Shown: positions 22,537 through 31,230 of the stretch, piece after piece
Layout: each line of letters starts with the position of its first letter
Position numbering within the stretch: the stretch's first letter is position 1
Source: Symbiodinium natans
Lineage: Eukaryota > Sar > Dinophyceae > Suessiales > Symbiodiniaceae
Length of the DNA: 64,000 nt
Assembly (NCBI GenBank): GCA_905221605.1
Contig: CAJNDS010002546.1
Span: forward strand, 820,684-884,683
Direction: 5' to 3'
The notes under the pieces: model-generated
Told to the model about the DNA's origin: nothing
Database searches by the model: none
Seen by the model: the letters and a program-made list of their open reading frames with translations, nothing else
Program-made: the position numbers and the translations under genes

Positions 22537-22758
22537 TGCGGAGCTGCAGTTGGTATTGTAGAAAGGAGTTGATGTTGGAAGGTGAAGGGGTCAATGTACC
22601 CGGTACTAATTTTTGGCTCAAGGAACTTGGGCATGCGCCCTGAAGAAAGAAGTGTGTGTTGGTTTTGGGTTGGTTTGTTGTTTGTTGGTCCAGGGGATCA
22701 AGGGCTTCTGTTGGGGTTGACTATCTTGTTCCCTGTCCTCCTTCGGTTGCCCCCCGTA
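22537..22758 (+). repeat. Left LTR, 222 bp
   Basis: The LTR begins TGCGGAGCTGCAG and ends CCCCCCGTA, so the termini are TG...TA rather than the usual TG...CA. It matches the right LTR at 220 of 222 positions. Both differences lie together at 22606 and 22608, inside the spliced-leader-like segment. No TATA box is seen, as expected for dinoflagellates. Confidence 0.92.
22600..22622 (+). promoter_or_regulatory. Spliced-leader-like sequence in left LTR
   Basis: The segment ends TTTTTGGCTCAAG and starts CCGGTA. The dinoflagellate spliced leader ends in CATTTTGGCTCAAG and begins near CCGTAG, so the last 12 bases match exactly and the 5' part loosely. If the element RNA is trans-spliced at its 5' end, this point would be the start of the R region. 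The match is seen; the interpretation is inferred. Confidence 0.65.
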
Positions 22759-22772
22759 GGTTATGAGCCCAA
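22759..22772 (+). other. Primer binding site complementary to the anticodon arm of a Met tRNA
   Basis: GGTTATGAGCCCAA begins directly after the left LTR. Its complement, TTGGGCTCATAACC, has the form of the anticodon stem-loop of an initiator-type methionine tRNA with CAT anticodon. Drosophila copia and yeast Ty5 are known to prime from a cleaved initiator-tRNA half at the same kind of site. The 3' end of the tRNA (TGG...) is not used here. Confidence 0.75.
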
Positions 22773-22823
22773 ATTAGGTTCCCTGCGGTTTGCGTTCGGG
22801 CTTTAGGGTGAAAGTTTGAAGCC

Positions 22824-25670
22824 ATGGCGACCAACTGGTTACGGACTGGTGCGGCATCATCGAGCTCCAATGTGGGCGACCAAGGTGAAGGTGGTGTCAA
22901 AAGGTCTGCAACGGGTGAAAAAGTTGTTCCCAATGTGGAAGCTCTGGTTGATGTTGGTGGTATGCGTGGCGAAGAGAAGCCGGTGGTGGAAGGACTGGAA
23001 GCAGTTTTGCTGCGCCTTCTGAGCAAACATGGGCATCTTCTTCGAGCTGCGGAATCTGCTGAATCAACGGGAGCGCCAACAACAAGCTCCTCTACGTCAA
23101 AGATGGCGGAGCAAGGGTGCCAGACAGAACTGGTTGGGGATGTTATCCCTGTTTCCAAGCGAGCTCGCAACAAAGTGAGTTTCGCGGCTGAAAGTGGTGA
23201 TCTGTTGACAGGGAAAGCGGAAGAAACTGCGCCTGTTGCTGCGACAAAAAGCAGTATCCTCGTCGTTGAGGACGCAGAAGGAGTCGTTCCTGTTGCTATG
23301 GTGATGAGCGAAGGAGAAATCCTGGAATTGGAGGCAGCGAGAATACAGCAAGAGTCAGATGAGGACTTATACGCTGATGGTGGAGGCAAAGTGTCTCAAG
23401 CTGCTGACCTTCCAATCATCGACTGCGATGGGAAGACATGGGAACGCCATTTTCACGAGGATGGGAGAGAATATCTTTACTGCTTCGACACGGGAGAAAC
23501 CCAATGGGTGTTGCCGAAGAAGACTGGGATGGCTGGAAACAGTGAAGGGTCTGGTGTTGGAATGGGCATTGTCCCTGTGGAAGAAGAGCCAGCACTGGGT
23601 ACTACTTCGTCCTCGTCGCCTACTGAGTCCTTCAGGGCACAACAGGGTAGCATGGAAAGTGTCAACAGCGGTGTAAATAGTGTAGGTGAAAAGGATTTTT
23701 CCTCTACTATCAGGGATAGCGGTCTTAGGGCTGGTGGTGACGCCCCGACCTCGGGTTCTCCTGATGAGGAAGGGAATTCTGGAATCCGAGCAGACATCGT
23801 TGGAGAACATCTGGATCAGGAAGAAATGGAAGCGCTTTCTGAGGGTGTGGCAGCGGTGGAATCGGTGGGTCCAGAGGAAAAAATGCCCAATGTGGAGATC
23901 GGAACTGTGTCGGCTGCAGAAGAGAGAGTGGTGGATGTGGTACCTGTCGTTCAGGAAGGTGGTCCTGGAGATTTGGAGGACGGAGGGAAAAAGTTGTGTG
24001 TTACGACTGAGGAGGTCTCTTCGTTTGGTGCCAAGAATCTTGCCATTCAAGGAGAAAAAGAAGCTTCTGGAATAGCTGGAGACACGAAAGATCTGAAAGA
24101 TGAGGCCTGGAGCGCCAATGATGCGCGGGTCAATGCGCCAGATAGTACCTGGAGTGCGGAAGAGGCACGGGTTGAGGTGCATATGGTGTCACGTTCCACG
24201 GACGACTGCAACAATGGGGCGCAGGTCTCCGCAGCAGCTGATGACGGAGGTTCACAGGTGGACGCACTGGTGCAACCTGAAGTTAGCCGCGAGGAACGAA
24301 ATGGCAAGGGCTACACCGGAGCCGATGAGGCAGCTGTGGTCAATGATGGTGGCAATTCTCCTTTGGAAACCATGGAGCCAAAGGAGCCTGCGGTGGAAGA
24401 AAATGTACCTGCCGTGGATGAGCAATTCAATAGCCCTGCAGTGGAAGAAAATTTGCCTGCTGCAGAAGGCGTGTCAAAAGACTCCAATGATGGGTCCACT
24501 CCCATGAAGGGGGAAGTATTGCCGTCTGGAAGCTCGCCGGAAGTCGACACCGAGCGAACTGCAGCAGATGAGGCAAGGCCCTTGGCTGGAAAAAAGGAAG
24601 GTCCTGAGCCCCTGGAGCACAAGATGGATGATCTTGTGGGACTCGTGCAGGAGCAGGACGAGCAGTGTGACCCAAAGGTGGAAACAAAGGATGTTCCAGG
24701 AGCCGATGATACAGAGATGGTTTCTGAAGAGCATGCAAGGGAAGTGCCCCGAGCGGGAGCCTTGGAATCACCTGGGGAACATTGCTATCAAGAGGGAGAT
24801 GAGATCGTTGGTCTAGTGCGCTGCATCAATGGGTATGGAGCCTTTTTGGACCATGGTGATGTGAATGTACTGGTTCCTGCAGAAGGGAACAACGCACATC
24901 AGTTCAAATTTGGTGATACTGTCAATGGAACAGTGAAACGAGTGGAAGATGATGGTACCATAATCTTGGACACCTTTCTGGTTTTGGAAGAGGACGAGGA
25001 GGACTCTTCTTCGACGCTGCGCAAATGGAAATCCAGCGGCTGGAGTACGTGGTGGACAGATTCATGGTATGCTGGTCAATGGTACCAAGATTCCAACAGT
25101 CAATGGGACTGGAAACAGGAGGAAGAGCAATCCGATGAAGGGTTTGCTGATCAGGAGTTATCCTCAGAAGAACGAGAGGAAAGGCAACTTTATGGAGAAA
25201 AGACCTATAAAGCTCTTCTTGAGGATGGGAAGGCTGATAAGGCCTATGTGGGCAAAGTCACTGGGATGCTGTTGGGTCGCCCAATGGAAGAGCTACAGGA
25301 GTGTGTTGCAGATCATGCATTCCTCAATGCGGAAGCTCGGCGCGCGTATGGCATCTTGCAAAGTGATGGTTGGAAGCCTGATGGTACGGAAAGCACAGGC
25401 TTGGGAAAGATAACCACCTTTTCCCGAAAACAGTACCACAACGCGCTTTTCGAACTGGCATGTAGAAAAAGGAGATTTACTCGACCAGTTGTGGGTGAAG
25501 CGGTGGCAACGGTGCTGAGTCAAGGGAAAGATGAGCTTTGGAACGCGCTTTGGCTGGACACCAAGCGATTTTTGCAGGAGCTTGATGGTGCAGTGGAATC
25601 CATGAGTAAAAGGGAGAACAAGCCAATGGAAGCTACATGGATCCTGACCAGTACAAAAAGGCTTACATGA
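22824..25670 (+). CDS. Element ORF1: WW, S1-like and MLLE-like domain protein, 948 residues
   Basis: The ORF starts 66 bases after the left LTR. Residues about 203-238 are a WW domain (TWERHF...YCFDTGETQWVLP). A long acidic, low-complexity region (about 240-640) is probably disordered. Residues about 653-722 resemble an S1/OB RNA-binding domain (GDEIVGLVRCINGYGAFLDH, then FKFGDTVNGTVKRVEDDG). Residues about 788-860 resemble the MLLE domain of poly(A)-binding protein, including GKVTGMLLGRPMEEL; that domain binds PAM2 peptides of RNA-decay and translation factors. It overlaps ORF2, which is in the -1 frame. It takes the place of gag but lacks a recognised capsid fold. It may act as an RNA-packaging or translation-control protein; this is inferred from domains only. 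Confidence 0.85.
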   Translation: MATNWLRTGAASSSSNVGDQGEGGVKRSATGEKVVPNVEALVDVGGMRGEEKPVVEGLEAVLLRLLSKHGHLLRAAESAESTGAPTTSSSTSKMAEQGCQTELVGDVIPVSKRARNKVSFAAESGDLLTGKAEETAPVAATKSSILVVEDAEGVVPVAMVMSEGEILELEAARIQQESDEDLYADGGGKVSQAADLPIIDCDGKTWERHFHEDGREYLYCFDTGETQWVLPKKTGMAGNSEGSGVGMGIVPVEEEPALGTTSSSSPTESFRAQQGSMESVNSGVNSVGEKDFSSTIRDSGLRAGGDAPTSGSPDEEGNSGIRADIVGEHLDQEEMEALSEGVAAVESVGPEEKMPNVEIGTVSAAEERVVDVVPVVQEGGPGDLEDGGKKLCVTTEEVSSFGAKNLAIQGEKEASGIAGDTKDLKDEAWSANDARVNAPDSTWSAEEARVEVHMVSRSTDDCNNGAQVSAAADDGGSQVDALVQPEVSREERNGKGYTGADEAAVVNDGGNSPLETMEPKEPAVEENVPAVDEQFNSPAVEENLPAAEGVSKDSNDGSTPMKGEVLPSGSSPEVDTERTAADEARPLAGKKEGPEPLEHKMDDLVGLVQEQDEQCDPKVETKDVPGADDTEMVSEEHAREVPRAGALESPGEHCYQEGDEIVGLVRCINGYGAFLDHGDVNVLVPAEGNNAHQFKFGDTVNGTVKRVEDDGTIILDTFLVLEEDEEDSSSTLRKWKSSGWSTWWTDSWYAGQWYQDSNSQWDWKQEEEQSDEGFADQELSSEEREERQLYGEKTYKALLEDGKADKAYVGKVTGMLLGRPMEELQECVADHAFLNAEARRAYGILQSDGWKPDGTESTGLGKITTFSRKQYHNALFELACRKRRFTRPVVGEAVATVLSQGKDELWNALWLDTKRFLQELDGAVESMSKRENKPMEATWILTSTKRLT

Positions 25671-26398
25671 CTCCAAAGACTGTGTTGTCACCTGGATACA
25701 GCAAGCTGTGCAAGTTCTTCAATCGGGGAAGGTGTCGCAATGGTGATGAGTGTTCCTATGAGCATCGTCGTTATGGTGAAGGTTGGCCAGGGGGAGGATC
25801 AACTGAGCCAAAGAACAGCCAAGAAGCTGGAGATGAGGATGGGAACATTGGTGACCCTCCCACAGAGGAAGGCACAGTGGATGAGGCACAGCAGGAGCGG
25901 GAGGATTCAGCCTTCCGGGCCAAGTACAACTTTGGTAAAGGTGCATCAAAGGGTGAACCTACGTTGGGTGAGCCAAAAAGTCGGCTGTGTCTGTATTACA
26001 ATCAAGGTGGTTGTAAATATGGGACTACATGCAGGTATCTTCACGACGATGACATAGCGTTGGAAGGGACTTGGGAACCCGGCAAATCTTGGGACAATGC
26101 TTCCAGGAAGGCACTAAGGGACGCGGGGTTCCATCATTGCTGCTTCGACTACTACCTTAAAGGGAGATGTCGCGTGCGATTTGGCTGCAAGTACTCTCAC
26201 GAAGAAATGTCTGAAGACCGGCTGGCCCAATTGAAGCATCTGGTGAATGTGGCGAACCATGTCATTTCAAAGGGGAAGAGGATTGGAGATTCCCGACAGG
26301 AACGCCTTTCAACCACCGGTAAGTGGGGGAGCAGAATCTTCGTCCTCCTCGGCACCAAAAGCGCTGCAAATGACCAATGTGTCACAAAAAGAAGGTGA
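25637..26398 (+). CDS. Element ORF2: three CCCH zinc fingers, 253 residues
   Basis: Three fingers of form Cx7-8Cx5Cx3H lie at residues about 24-43 (KFFNRGRC..GDEC), 117-136 (LYYNQGGCKYGTTC) and 168-189 (YYLKGRCRVRFGC). Such fingers bind single-stranded RNA. The frame is open upstream of the ATG to about 25605, overlapping ORF1, so this is probably the continuation of ORF1 after a -1 change of frame. The last 25 or so residues, after STTG, look out of frame; the natural continuation is ORF3. Whether the junctions are programmed frameshifts, spliced out, or mutations cannot be told. Confidence 0.8.
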   Translation: MDPDQYKKAYMTPKTVLSPGYSKLCKFFNRGRCRNGDECSYEHRRYGEGWPGGGSTEPKNSQEAGDEDGNIGDPPTEEGTVDEAQQEREDSAFRAKYNFGKGASKGEPTLGEPKSRLCLYYNQGGCKYGTTCRYLHDDDIALEGTWEPGKSWDNASRKALRDAGFHHCCFDYYLKGRCRVRFGCKYSHEEMSEDRLAQLKHLVNVANHVISKGKRIGDSRQERLSTTGKWGSRIFVLLGTKSAANDQCVTKRR

Positions 26399-29300
26399 AA
26401 AGGGTACTCTGGATGAAGCAGAAGATGATGAACAAAAGAATTCGGTGGCTGAGTCCACTGGTACTCTGCTTCAAAATCCAGAGGAGCCAATTGAAAACTG
26501 GATGGCTCGCAACGAACACCTTTGGGTGTATACCCCTCATGTGAGTGAGGTGATGATTACACTTGGTGTGACCAATGTGTCGGACCTGCAGGAGTTCATC
26601 TTTGTGGAAGATCTGGTTGACAAAGGGATCAACAAAGTGACCGCATGCAAAATTCTGCAATTGGTGGGTGGTGTCCGATATCGTCCGGAGGGACCGGAAA
26701 AAGCAGTTCCTTCCGATGCATCTGTACAGGTACAACAATCTTCTGGGAGCAAGGAAGCTGGAAGAGAGGCGGTGCGAACCCTCGCTCAGGTGCGTGAAGC
26801 TGAAGGCTCCGGTGCAAAAACAATGCCGCGAGGCTCCTATCGGGAGCTTTTTGATAAGGTCAAGTACCGGGATGCTTGGACGCTTGCGCAGAGGTCTCCG
26901 CTGTGCGTACAGAAGCTGCAGTTGGTGGGAGTTGGAATGCCGCCGGTGAACCCGCCAACCAAAAAGTATCGGTCAAGATCAAACCCTGTAAAAAGGGGAA
27001 GGCCCTTGCTGGATAAAAAACAGGTGCGACAGGTGCCACGCTCTCGCTCACAACGGCGAGTGCAGCCGGCAGAAGTGGTGGAAAAGCCAAAACCACTGGA
27101 ACTGAAGCCTCGTGGTGGGTTGTCGTATCGGTTCAGCAGAGCGTGGGCGGATGTGGTGGATGATGATGATCAGGCAGAGGCTTTGGTCTCTTATGCCGAT
27201 TCCTCAGGCGATTCAAGCGAGGAAGAGACCAATGCCGCGCGACGCATGAGGGAAATCTTTTTGCGAGAAAGGGATTCACAGAGAACTGCGATTCGTGGCA
27301 ATGTTCCGATGGATGGTTCTTCAAGCCCCAATGATGGGCAGAAAAAATCGGTTCACCTTGGCGAAGGGCGCGACAAAGCGTCGCGGGGGGAGATCCGCCA
27401 AGAAGTGACTTCTCAAGTTTTTTCGCTACCACAACCTTCTCGTCGAACTGAACAGTCTCAAAAAAGAGCAAGGGATGGCTCAGTTATAGTTGGTTCGCTG
27501 GCGGTGGGCTCCACGGATGAGGTTTTACCTGGGCAAGGTGTTGCTGGACAGGTGAATGTATCTGAAAGCGCTCAAGTTCTTCCTGGGCAAGAAGTGGCTG
27601 GACAGGAGACGGCGCTGGAAGGAGCAGTGCAAATTTCTGGCGAGGAGACTGGTCAAAAAGAAGGAGAAGGTGGGAGCAATGAACTCCGTGGTGATGGTGC
27701 GAAGACATTGGATGTTCGTCCGGTAAAGAGGGACCCTCAGCAATTGCTTATTAAGGGCCTCCTGAGTCGGATTTATTGGAAGGTTGCTGTCGGCAAGTTG
27801 CCTGTGGGGCAAAGGGACTGTCAGAAGGGGTCCAATAAGATGGATCGAAATTTGGTTATTAGCATGTCATCCGAAGGTGCAAGTGAACAGGATTTGAACC
27901 TGGCACTGGAGGACGATGCTGAGCAGTCAATGGATGATGGTGCAATGGTGGTCATGGTGTATGATCCACGAGTGCTGATTCAGTCGCCAACAACTGATTG
28001 GGTTATGCGTCGCGGTTTGACCGATCGTACCATCTGGCCGGCAATAGCAACTGAGGCACGGAGAATATGTGCTGAAATGGTTCAAGTGGATGAATTGAAT
28101 GCCCAGCTAGGGACTGGGACACTCCTTTTTCAAAGGAGAGATCAAGGACATTATGGTGATTTGCATCATGCGTTCCATGACAATCCGTGCTTGCCGGTGG
28201 TGGGAAATTATCCTCTCTCGGTGATGGGTGCATTGCTGTCTCCTGGTCTGGAAGGGGAATTCAAAAATACTGATAAGTTTGGAACTGCTATGGAGGCAAT
28301 TGCCTACGATTGGAGTCGCAGTCCAGGCATGGAAGTTCACGTCGAACTTATGGCGAGGGTGGCCAAATTGGTTGCTCCGTTCCTTACCCTAGGAGGCCAC
28401 GGGTCAGTGGTGAATTTGGAGTTTCTCTGGCAGCGCGGGAAGGCTCAATTGATGGAGTTTCTTCAGGCGGCGACATGTGCCGATCAATTGGAGGTTCTCT
28501 GGAAAAGGATGGACGACGATGCTGATGAGGAAGTGGATCCTTCCACAACGGTGCTGGAGATTCTTGGACAGGAAGATGCGGCACTTGATCAAGGGAACAA
28601 TGAATCCCTTATTCCCATTGAAGATGCTGGAGGTGAGACAATTGGTGACACTGGAAGGGATGGCAAAGCGCCAGAAGTTTCCCCAGAAGAGGAGACATCC
28701 AGTGGGTCGTCAAGATTGGCTGGCACAAGGATGTTCTTGTGGTCAGTGTATGCTCGCGTTACTTCCAACTGGGATTTTTCTACGCAGGACCGCACGACTG
28801 GTAAGATCTTTGACAGCACAAAGGGGTATCCTGGTGAAGGACCAGACAATGGTGATGATTCTTCCTCTAAGAGGAACTTACCCTGGATCTCTGAAGACTA
28901 CCTCGACGAAGTGGTGTCAAAAAAGATGGAAAGGTCTTCAGATATGGATAGGTTGGATGGGTTTGTTCCGGAAAGTGAGGGACAGTTGGAAAAGGTAGAG
29001 GTGGAGAATGTTACTGCCTCTAGAATTCTTATGGCTCTTTGGAAGAAGGGATATAGAGCTGGGTATAGGAGGTTGTGTCGTTTGAACGTATCTGGATGCA
29101 AGGTTGGAGCAATGAAACATCCAATCAAAAGGGTGCAGAAGATCGGCACTAGAAAGGCCTTCATGAAAATGTTCAATGTTTTTGGATCGTCTCAGCATGG
29201 CTCAGGAGTTGGCGGAAAACCAATCATGAAGGTGGTAGGACCAAGGCCAGGTTTTCCAGCTGTACTCCAAGCATCAAATACTGATAGCACCTTGGGTGAA

Positions 29301-30638
29301 GGGAGCAGTTCTCAGGGACATGGCAATGTTCATGTAGAGCAGAATCGCCCGATGGACCGGCACGAGGCGGAGCGCTTGGAGAAGAGGAAGAAAGGCTTCT
29401 GCCATTGGTTCAGCAGGGGAAAAGATCGCTGCAAATTTGGTGAAGACTGCAAATTCATCCATTCAGAAGATGATGTGGTGCTGCATTCGTATTGGTGCAA
29501 ATACTATGTGGCGGGGAGACCCTGCTTCGCTGGAAAGGAGTGTGCGTTCTCGCATGATGCAACTGGTGTAAGGTGCATCCAGTTTGCTCAGTCTGGGAAG
29601 TGTCGTTATGGTGACAGGTGTGTCTTTGAGCATGGTGATCCGCTGGATAAACAGAGACCAAGGTCTCCAAGGACGCCCCCAAGGGATGGTCCAAGGAGAA
29701 GTTCTGGTTCAAAAGGTGGAGAAAAGGAGATCTCTCCTGAACGGTTCGATGATGGTGAGGAGGATTTCATGGTTTATGACGATGATACCAAAATGGTGGA
29801 ACTGTTGATGGAGGCGATTTCATTTATGTCCAATGGCAAGTCAGATTTGGCTCGTGCCGAGGCGGACCCGCTGTTCAAACTCCTGAAATTCACAGGAGAC
29901 ACTGACCAACTGGATAGAGAATGGTGTTCGTGGACCACTGGTATGCTGTCCGTGCTGGAACTTCACGAAGTAGTGAAGTCGTATGAGGTTTCGCTCGCGG
30001 AGGTGGAAGAATGGGTCAATGACCTGAGGATATGGTTCGAGCGAGCCAACGTGGGAGAAGAGGAAGTTCCCAAAAGGGGCAAAAAGAGGTCCCTAGAAAG
30101 GGAGTCCAGCAAGGATATTCCTGCCGAAAAGGAGGTGGTTGAGACTTCGGAGACGGAGGTTGCCGTTGAGGAGGAGGTGAAAAAGGTCAAAAAGAAGAGG
30201 AAAACTGCAGCTATCGAAGATCCTTACACTCTCATGGTTCCAAAGCCGAAGAAGATGCCGGCGATCATTGAGAAGGGTGGATCATCATCCGATGCGGTAG
30301 TTTCTGCAGGGGAAAAAGCCGCGAAGATGCGCACAAAGTCAAGCGTCGTGGGAAAGACGAAGAAGAAGGAGAAAAGTCAAAGCCCCAAAAAGGAAGAGGT
30401 GGTAGTGGTGAAAGGTCCTGAGGAAAAGGATCGTTCCTCTGATGTGGATGCGCAAGCGTCTACCGCTGTGGATGCAGAGCTGGGTCAATCTTGCCAAGCG
30501 ATTGAGGACGCAAAGAGAGAAGGATTGGTATCCTCAATTCAAAGGTGCGTGCAGGATCCTGTTCTTACAGTATCGGACCTGGAGTATGTTCTGCTGCGAC
30601 TTCACCTCAGTATCGATACCCATCGGAAGAAGAAGTGA
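26247..30638 (+). CDS. Element ORF3: SAM-like domain and three CCCH fingers, 1463 residues
   Basis: The listed ATG is probably not the true start; the coding sense seems to enter from ORF2 near the GGGGGA run at about 26325. Residues about 81-140 resemble a SAM domain (W...Y..., LGVTNVSDL, DLVDKGINKVTACKIL). A basic, RS-rich stretch follows (about 245-285). Residues about 560-760 form a structured region of unknown type. Three CCCH fingers lie at about 1050-1130 (FSRGKDRCKFGEDC, YYVAGRPCFAGKEC, FAQSGKCRYGDRC). The C-terminal third has lysine-rich nuclear-signal-like runs (KKVKKKRK, KTKKKEK). No YxDD, DDE or RNase H signature is present. It ends 370 bases before the right LTR. Confidence 0.82.
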   Translation: MWRTMSFQRGRGLEIPDRNAFQPPVSGGAESSSSSAPKALQMTNVSQKEGEKGTLDEAEDDEQKNSVAESTGTLLQNPEEPIENWMARNEHLWVYTPHVSEVMITLGVTNVSDLQEFIFVEDLVDKGINKVTACKILQLVGGVRYRPEGPEKAVPSDASVQVQQSSGSKEAGREAVRTLAQVREAEGSGAKTMPRGSYRELFDKVKYRDAWTLAQRSPLCVQKLQLVGVGMPPVNPPTKKYRSRSNPVKRGRPLLDKKQVRQVPRSRSQRRVQPAEVVEKPKPLELKPRGGLSYRFSRAWADVVDDDDQAEALVSYADSSGDSSEEETNAARRMREIFLRERDSQRTAIRGNVPMDGSSSPNDGQKKSVHLGEGRDKASRGEIRQEVTSQVFSLPQPSRRTEQSQKRARDGSVIVGSLAVGSTDEVLPGQGVAGQVNVSESAQVLPGQEVAGQETALEGAVQISGEETGQKEGEGGSNELRGDGAKTLDVRPVKRDPQQLLIKGLLSRIYWKVAVGKLPVGQRDCQKGSNKMDRNLVISMSSEGASEQDLNLALEDDAEQSMDDGAMVVMVYDPRVLIQSPTTDWVMRRGLTDRTIWPAIATEARRICAEMVQVDELNAQLGTGTLLFQRRDQGHYGDLHHAFHDNPCLPVVGNYPLSVMGALLSPGLEGEFKNTDKFGTAMEAIAYDWSRSPGMEVHVELMARVAKLVAPFLTLGGHGSVVNLEFLWQRGKAQLMEFLQAATCADQLEVLWKRMDDDADEEVDPSTTVLEILGQEDAALDQGNNESLIPIEDAGGETIGDTGRDGKAPEVSPEEETSSGSSRLAGTRMFLWSVYARVTSNWDFSTQDRTTGKIFDSTKGYPGEGPDNGDDSSSKRNLPWISEDYLDEVVSKKMERSSDMDRLDGFVPESEGQLEKVEVENVTASRILMALWKKGYRAGYRRLCRLNVSGCKVGAMKHPIKRVQKIGTRKAFMKMFNVFGSSQHGSGVGGKPIMKVVGPRPGFPAVLQASNTDSTLGEGSSSQGHGNVHVEQNRPMDRHEAERLEKRKKGFCHWFSRGKDRCKFGEDCKFIHSEDDVVLHSYWCKYYVAGRPCFAGKECAFSHDATGVRCIQFAQSGKCRYGDRCVFEHGDPLDKQRPRSPRTPPRDGPRRSSGSKGGEKEISPERFDDGEEDFMVYDDDTKMVELLMEAISFMSNGKSDLARAEADPLFKLLKFTGDTDQLDREWCSWTTGMLSVLELHEVVKSYEVSLAEVEEWVNDLRIWFERANVGEEEVPKRGKKRSLERESSKDIPAEKEVVETSETEVAVEEEVKKVKKKRKTAAIEDPYTLMVPKPKKMPAIIEKGGSSSDAVVSAGEKAAKMRTKSSVVGKTKKKEKSQSPKKEEVVVVKGPEEKDRSSDVDAQASTAVDAELGQSCQAIEDAKREGLVSSIQRCVQDPVLTVSDLEYVLLRLHLSIDTHRKKK

Positions 30639-31000
30639 CTGGATGGGATGGATGAAGGGATGGTTTTTCTCTTTCAGAAGACAGGTGCGCTGGAACAGCC
30701 AATGTGCTGAAAATATGGTGGTTACTATTAAGGGTATGGAAATCCCTGATAGTAGAAGTCAGTAGCTTTTCGCGTAGCGAAGACCACGGTTTGTGGTGAA
30801 GAAGACCGAAGAGTCTTCAATGAAAAGAGGATCATGGTGAAAAAAGATTCTCTGTGGTTAGTGGGTTTAGCCAATGTGCTATAATTTCGTCCTGGATGAC
30901 GTAAAACCATATTGTGCATTTCAAGCAGCTGGCTGCTGCCTAAATGGCGGTTTTTGGCCAAAGATCTGCACCTCCAATGTGTCCTAGGAAATCCTAGGAC
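30639..31000 (+). other. 3' untranslated part of the element, with terminal hairpin
   Basis: The segment has no ORF of note. It has several short hairpins, such as GAAGACCGAAGAGTCTTC near 30807-30824, and ends with the 20-base inverted repeat GTCCTAGGAAATCCTAGGAC (30981-31000) directly against the purine tract. Confidence 0.6.
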
Positions 31001-31008
31001 AGGGGGAG
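31001..31008 (+). other. Polypurine tract
   Basis: AGGGGGAG lies immediately upstream of the TG that begins the right LTR, the position from which plus-strand DNA synthesis is primed in LTR elements. Confidence 0.8.
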
Positions 31009-31230
31009 TGCGGAGCTGCAGTTGGTATTGTAGAAAGGAGTTGATGTTGGAAGGTGAAGGGGTCAATGTACCCGGTACAAGTTTTTGGCTCAAGGAACTT
31101 GGGCATGCGCCCTGAAGAAAGAAGTGTGTGTTGGTTTTGGGTTGGTTTGTTGTTTGTTGGTCCAGGGGATCAAGGGCTTCTGTTGGGGTTGACTATCTTG
31201 TTCCCTGTCCTCCTTCGGTTGCCCCCCGTA
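31009..31230 (+). repeat. Right LTR, 222 bp
   Basis: It is identical to the left LTR except at 31078 and 31080. The spliced-leader-like segment is at 31072-31094 and again ends TTTTTGGCTCAAG. The right end CCCCCCGTA abuts the CCCTA duplication and a telomere-like tract. Confidence 0.92.
31072..31094 (+). promoter_or_regulatory. Spliced-leader-like sequence in right LTR
   Basis: CCGGTACAAG followed by TTTTTGGCTCAAG. The 12 leader-matching 3' bases are the same as in the left LTR; the two LTR differences fall in the 5' part of this segment. Confidence 0.65.

Larger units (their letters stand above)
22537..31230 (+). mobile_element. Complete pol-less LTR retroelement in a telomere-like repeat
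   Basis: Two 222-bp direct repeats (22537-22758 and 31009-31230) differ at only two positions and are flanked by the 5-bp duplication CCCTA. A tRNA-fragment primer site follows the left repeat and a purine tract precedes the right one. The 8.25-kb body is almost filled by three long plus-strand ORFs (948, 253 and 1463 residues). They hold WW, S1-like, MLLE-like, CCCH and SAM-like domains. I found no reverse transcriptase catalytic motif, RNase H, integrase or D(T/S)G protease context in any of them. It should therefore depend on enzymes supplied in trans, like other non-autonomous LTR elements. The near-identical LTRs indicate a recent insertion. It could alternatively be seen as a host gene captured between LTRs. 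Confidence 0.9.

Noticed and set aside
22537-31230. Host chromosomal gene rather than mobile element
   Set aside because: Equal-length LTRs, matching 5-bp target duplication, tRNA primer site and polypurine tract in the right places make a transposed unit the simpler reading, though a captured host gene inside it is not excluded.
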